Source: UTCFX2 sp002050125 (GTDB lineage Bacteria > Chloroflexota > Anaerolineae > Anaerolineales > UBA4823). From it: a stretch of 64,000 bases of DNA. Positions 61,747-64,000 of this stretch are shown here, one piece after another. A model generated the notes under the pieces. That model saw only the letters and a list, made by a program, of their open reading frames with translations. It was not told the origin of the DNA and did no database searches. A program made the translations under genes and the position numbers. The stretch spans positions 2,232,001 through 2,296,000 of the forward strand of contig JAOSJQ010000001.1 of NCBI GenBank assembly GCA_027494035.1, read 5' to 3'. Position 1 is the stretch's first letter. Every line of letters starts with the position of its first letter.

Positions 61747-63495
61747 TCAATTTACCGAAAGCTGGCTCTCCGCAGCCTGAATCAGTTCACGCGCAGATTG
61801 AAGCGTCCCCGCGCTCACGCTGCCAAGCATCTGAGCCAGCTCGACCAGGCGTTCATCACCGGTGAGCGCTTTCAACACCGTGAGCGTGCGCCCATCATGA
61901 ACTTTTTTCTCGACGTGGTAATGCTGGTCGCCATATGCGGCAAGCTGCGGCAAGTGCGTGATGCACAGCACCTGGTGCTGCCGTCCAAGCTGCCAGAGTT
62001 TTTGACCAACCACGGCGCCAACCCGGCCGCCGATGCCCTGGTCGATCTCGTCAAAAATGAGCGTAGGAATGTGGTCGGCTTTGGTGAGCACGTTTTTCAA
62101 GGCGAGCATCAAGCGCGAGGTCTCGCCGCCGGAGGCGATCTTGGCAAGCGGTTTGAAACCCTCGCCAGGGTTCGGTGCAATTAAGAATTCCACTTTATCC
62201 AAACCGCTGGGGAAGGCTTTCAGCCGCCTCCCATCCGGCAGGCTGGCTCCAGTTGGGTCTGGCTGGGTTTGCAGATCGACCTTGAAACGCGCCCCCGACA
62301 TCTGCAAATCCGCAAGCTCCCGCTCGATGCCTTTCTCCAACCGCGCGGCAGTTTCTTGCCTTTCAACCGAAAGCGCTAAACCTGCGGCGCCAAGCTGCAC
62401 AAGCAGGCGCTCTTGCTCGCTTTCCAATTCCTGCAAGCGCGCCTCGGCATGCGTGATTTGATCGAGCTGCTGGCGGATTTTTTCGAGGAATTCCAGGACA
62501 GCCGGGATGGTCGCGCCGTATTTACGCTTCAAAGACTGGATCAATGCCAGGCGTTCTTCGATGAAATCCAGGCGTTTGGGGTTAAATTCGATGTTTTCGA
62601 GATACAACCGCAGGTTATGGGACAGCTCAGCCAGCCCATCGAAGATGGATTGAGACGTATCGAATAAGGCGGATTGAGCCGGATCGAGCCGCGTTAGGTT
62701 TTCGATCGCCTTGGTCACACTGCCGAGTAAATCGGTCGCGGCTGGAGATTCGGGCGTGCCTTCATCCAGCGCAACCAGCGCCTGTTGGGTGAAATTCGAC
62801 AGGCTTTCGGCGTTGGCGAGCCGGTTGCGCTCTTCACGCAAGTCTTCCTCCTCGCCGGGGCGCAAGTTGGCTGTTTCGATTTCGCGGATCTGGAATGAGA
62901 GGATATCCGTTTGCCGGGCTGCGTCAGCCTCTGCGAGGCGAATCTCATCCAACTGGCGTTTAACCTCTTGCAAACGCCGGTAAGTTGCCGTGTAGCCTTC
63001 GAGCGCTTGTGTAAGCTGCTCGCCGGTTTGCGCGGCGGCGAAGCGATCCAGCAGATGGAGGTGCTGACCCACGCGCAGTAACGAAAGATGATCGGACTGT
63101 CCATGCACGTCGATGAGGTATTCACTGATCTCGCGCAGCAATCCAGTGCTGACGCTGCGCCCGTTGATCCGCGCAACATTCCGTCCGTTTTGGCGGATTT
63201 CGCGCGCCAGGTTGAGCGCCTCCGGTTCATCCAGCAGATCCTCCCGTTCCAGGATGGTCTGGATTGCCGGGCGTGACGCTTCGGAAAGCTGAAAAACGGC
63301 TTCGATCACTGCGCGTTCAGCGCCGCTGCGAATCTGGATCGCCTCGGCGCGCCCGCCAAGCAGCGTTTCAACGGCATCGATGATGATGGATTTCCCCGCG
63401 CCGGTCTCCCCGGTAAAGGTCACCAGCCCTGGGATAAACTCGATATCCAGACGCTCGATGATGGCAAAATTCTCGATGTGCAGTTCAGCCAGCAT
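61747..63495 (-). CDS. recN: DNA repair protein RecN
   Basis: SMC-like ATPase of double-strand-break repair, 582 residues. Walker A is TGETGAGKSIII near residue 33. Two long coiled coils flank the middle, and the C-terminal half has SGGETSRLMLALKN (ABC signature) and LIFDEIDQGIGGRVG (Walker B/D-loop). The open frame extends upstream, but the ATG at 63495 starts MLAELHIENFAIIERLD, the family N-terminus, and overlaps the stop of the preceding gene by one base. Its last bases run up to the pseudo-PBP gene start, 19 bp away on the same strand. Confidence 0.95.
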   Translation of the reverse strand: MLAELHIENFAIIERLDIEFIPGLVTFTGETGAGKSIIIDAVETLLGGRAEAIQIRSGAERAVIEAVFQLSEASRPAIQTILEREDLLDEPEALNLAREIRQNGRNVARINGRSVSTGLLREISEYLIDVHGQSDHLSLLRVGQHLHLLDRFAAAQTGEQLTQALEGYTATYRRLQEVKRQLDEIRLAEADAARQTDILSFQIREIETANLRPGEEEDLREERNRLANAESLSNFTQQALVALDEGTPESPAATDLLGSVTKAIENLTRLDPAQSALFDTSQSIFDGLAELSHNLRLYLENIEFNPKRLDFIEERLALIQSLKRKYGATIPAVLEFLEKIRQQLDQITHAEARLQELESEQERLLVQLGAAGLALSVERQETAARLEKGIERELADLQMSGARFKVDLQTQPDPTGASLPDGRRLKAFPSGLDKVEFLIAPNPGEGFKPLAKIASGGETSRLMLALKNVLTKADHIPTLIFDEIDQGIGGRVGAVVGQKLWQLGRQHQVLCITHLPQLAAYGDQHYHVEKKVHDGRTLTVLKALTGDERLVELAQMLGSVSAGTLQSARELIQAAESQLSVN

Positions 63496-63995
63496 TAGCG
63501 GATGTTGATCCCTCTCAGGCGGTAATAGACGGTTGAAGTAACCGCAAAAGTGTAGAAGCCCTGAAACAAAAGACCCCACAGGCTGCCGAACCCTCCACCT
63601 AGCAGAAGCCTGACGAGCAATGGAAGCAGCAGGGGCAGGCTGCCGGCTGCGGCGCCAATTGCCGCGGTAAGGTAAAGCGCGTTCGAGCGCCGGCGGCGGA
63701 TCGCAAAGCGGACCGCTTCGGCGATGATTCCGCCCGCGATTGGGGCAATAAAAATTATAAAGAAGCCAACGAACGAAACCGCCAAACTCCCGGCGAAAGA
63801 CAATCCCCCGGCGATAATAAGAGCCAACGGATAGTCGTACCAGGCTGCGGTGTCGAAGACTTTTTGCTGATTGCGAACACATTCTTTGCAGCGATAACCC
63901 GTCGGCGTCAGAACTGCGCACTTGGGGCAGATCGGTCTTTCGCAATTGTTGCAGCGCAGGCTGGTTTCGACGTTTGGGTGGTTGTAACAATACAA
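63495..63995 (-). CDS. Small B-box-like zinc-finger membrane protein
   Basis: 166 residues. The N-terminus (CYNHPNVETSLRCNNC...PICPKCAV..GYRCKEC) has the C-x2-H ... C-x2-C spacing of B-box-like or rhomboid-associated zinc fingers. Two or three hydrophobic helices follow (ALIIAGGLSFAGSLAVSFVG, IIFIAPIAGGIIAEAV, LPLLLPLLVRLLLGG). The function is unknown; relatives often sit next to housekeeping genes in Chloroflexota and Firmicutes. The first codon here is TTG at 63995, only five bases from the window edge. The true start may lie outside, so treat the N-terminus as provisional. It is coupled to recN. Confidence 0.75.
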   Translation of the reverse strand: MYCYNHPNVETSLRCNNCERPICPKCAVLTPTGYRCKECVRNQQKVFDTAAWYDYPLALIIAGGLSFAGSLAVSFVGFFIIFIAPIAGGIIAEAVRFAIRRRRSNALYLTAAIGAAAGSLPLLLPLLVRLLLGGGFGSLWGLLFQGFYTFAVTSTVYYRLRGINIR

Positions 63996-64000
63996 AACTG

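Overview
The window looks like chromosomal DNA of a Chloroflexota bacterium, most likely Anaerolineae-like. This is judged from the protein repertoire: Ser/Thr kinases fused to sensor domains, FHA and zinc-ribbon proteins, a family-B DNA polymerase next to a RecA-fold protein, and secreted MBG/DUF11 proteins, one of which ends YMPIIIK. It is not judged from any database search. No tRNA, rRNA or CRISPR array was seen. At least ten coding sequences outside the insertion sequence would be intact apart from a single-base indel, usually in a short homopolymer. I treat these as one gene each and give the break points.

Left part (1-19.4 kb). A minus-strand catabolic operon comes first: MttB-family methyltransferase, PfkB sugar kinase, double-SIS sugar-phosphate isomerase and a HAD phosphatase cut by the window edge. 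It reads from a near-consensus promoter. An alpha/beta hydrolase follows. Next is a 1.8 k-residue secreted calcineurin-like phosphoesterase with four near-identical 828-bp tandem repeats. Then come 6-phosphogluconate dehydrogenase (frameshifted) and a lar operon (larB, larE, larC) for the nickel-pincer cofactor. A degenerate IS4-like element sits precisely in the larB-larE gap and is flanked by an 8-bp target duplication. A universal stress protein and glycogen synthase close this part.

Central island (19.5-40.2 kb). Fifteen plus-strand genes, tightly packed, form a Ser/Thr phosphosignalling island. It has FHA proteins, two PP2C phosphatases (one fused to a kinase-like region without catalytic residues), two transmembrane Ser/Thr kinases with extracellular LysM/SUMF1 or beta-sandwich domains, and a zinc ribbon-FHA-FHA-ABC exporter. 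It also has a DA1-like LIM/HExxH peptidase, two von Willebrand A proteins, a membrane subtilase, a phosphopantetheinyl transferase and membrane zinc-ribbon proteins. Almost every member carries a CxxC...CxxC zinc ribbon on its cytoplasmic side, which suggests one assembly or signalling circuit.

Right part (40.3-64 kb). This starts with an MIO-type ammonia-lyase whose cofactor triad reads Ala-Cys-Gly, followed by an EamA transporter. A three-gene cassette comes next: a RecA/Rad51-like protein with a degenerate P-loop and a C-terminal QLNLF clamp-binding motif, a small helical protein, and a family-B DNA polymerase with a shortened motif C. It looks like a translesion or repair module. Then come a DUF11/LruC secreted protein, a cNMP-domain histidine kinase divergent from two Rcp1-type response regulators, ProRS, a GH10 xylanase lipoprotein, a patatin, a DUF3054/sigma/anti-sigma cluster and a Nudix hydrolase. 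The end of the window holds a class A PBP homologue that has lost every active-site motif of both catalytic domains, RecN, and a small zinc-finger membrane protein.

The strongest candidates for something undescribed are the zinc-ribbon phosphosignalling island, the RecA-like/PolB cassette and the pseudo-PBP.
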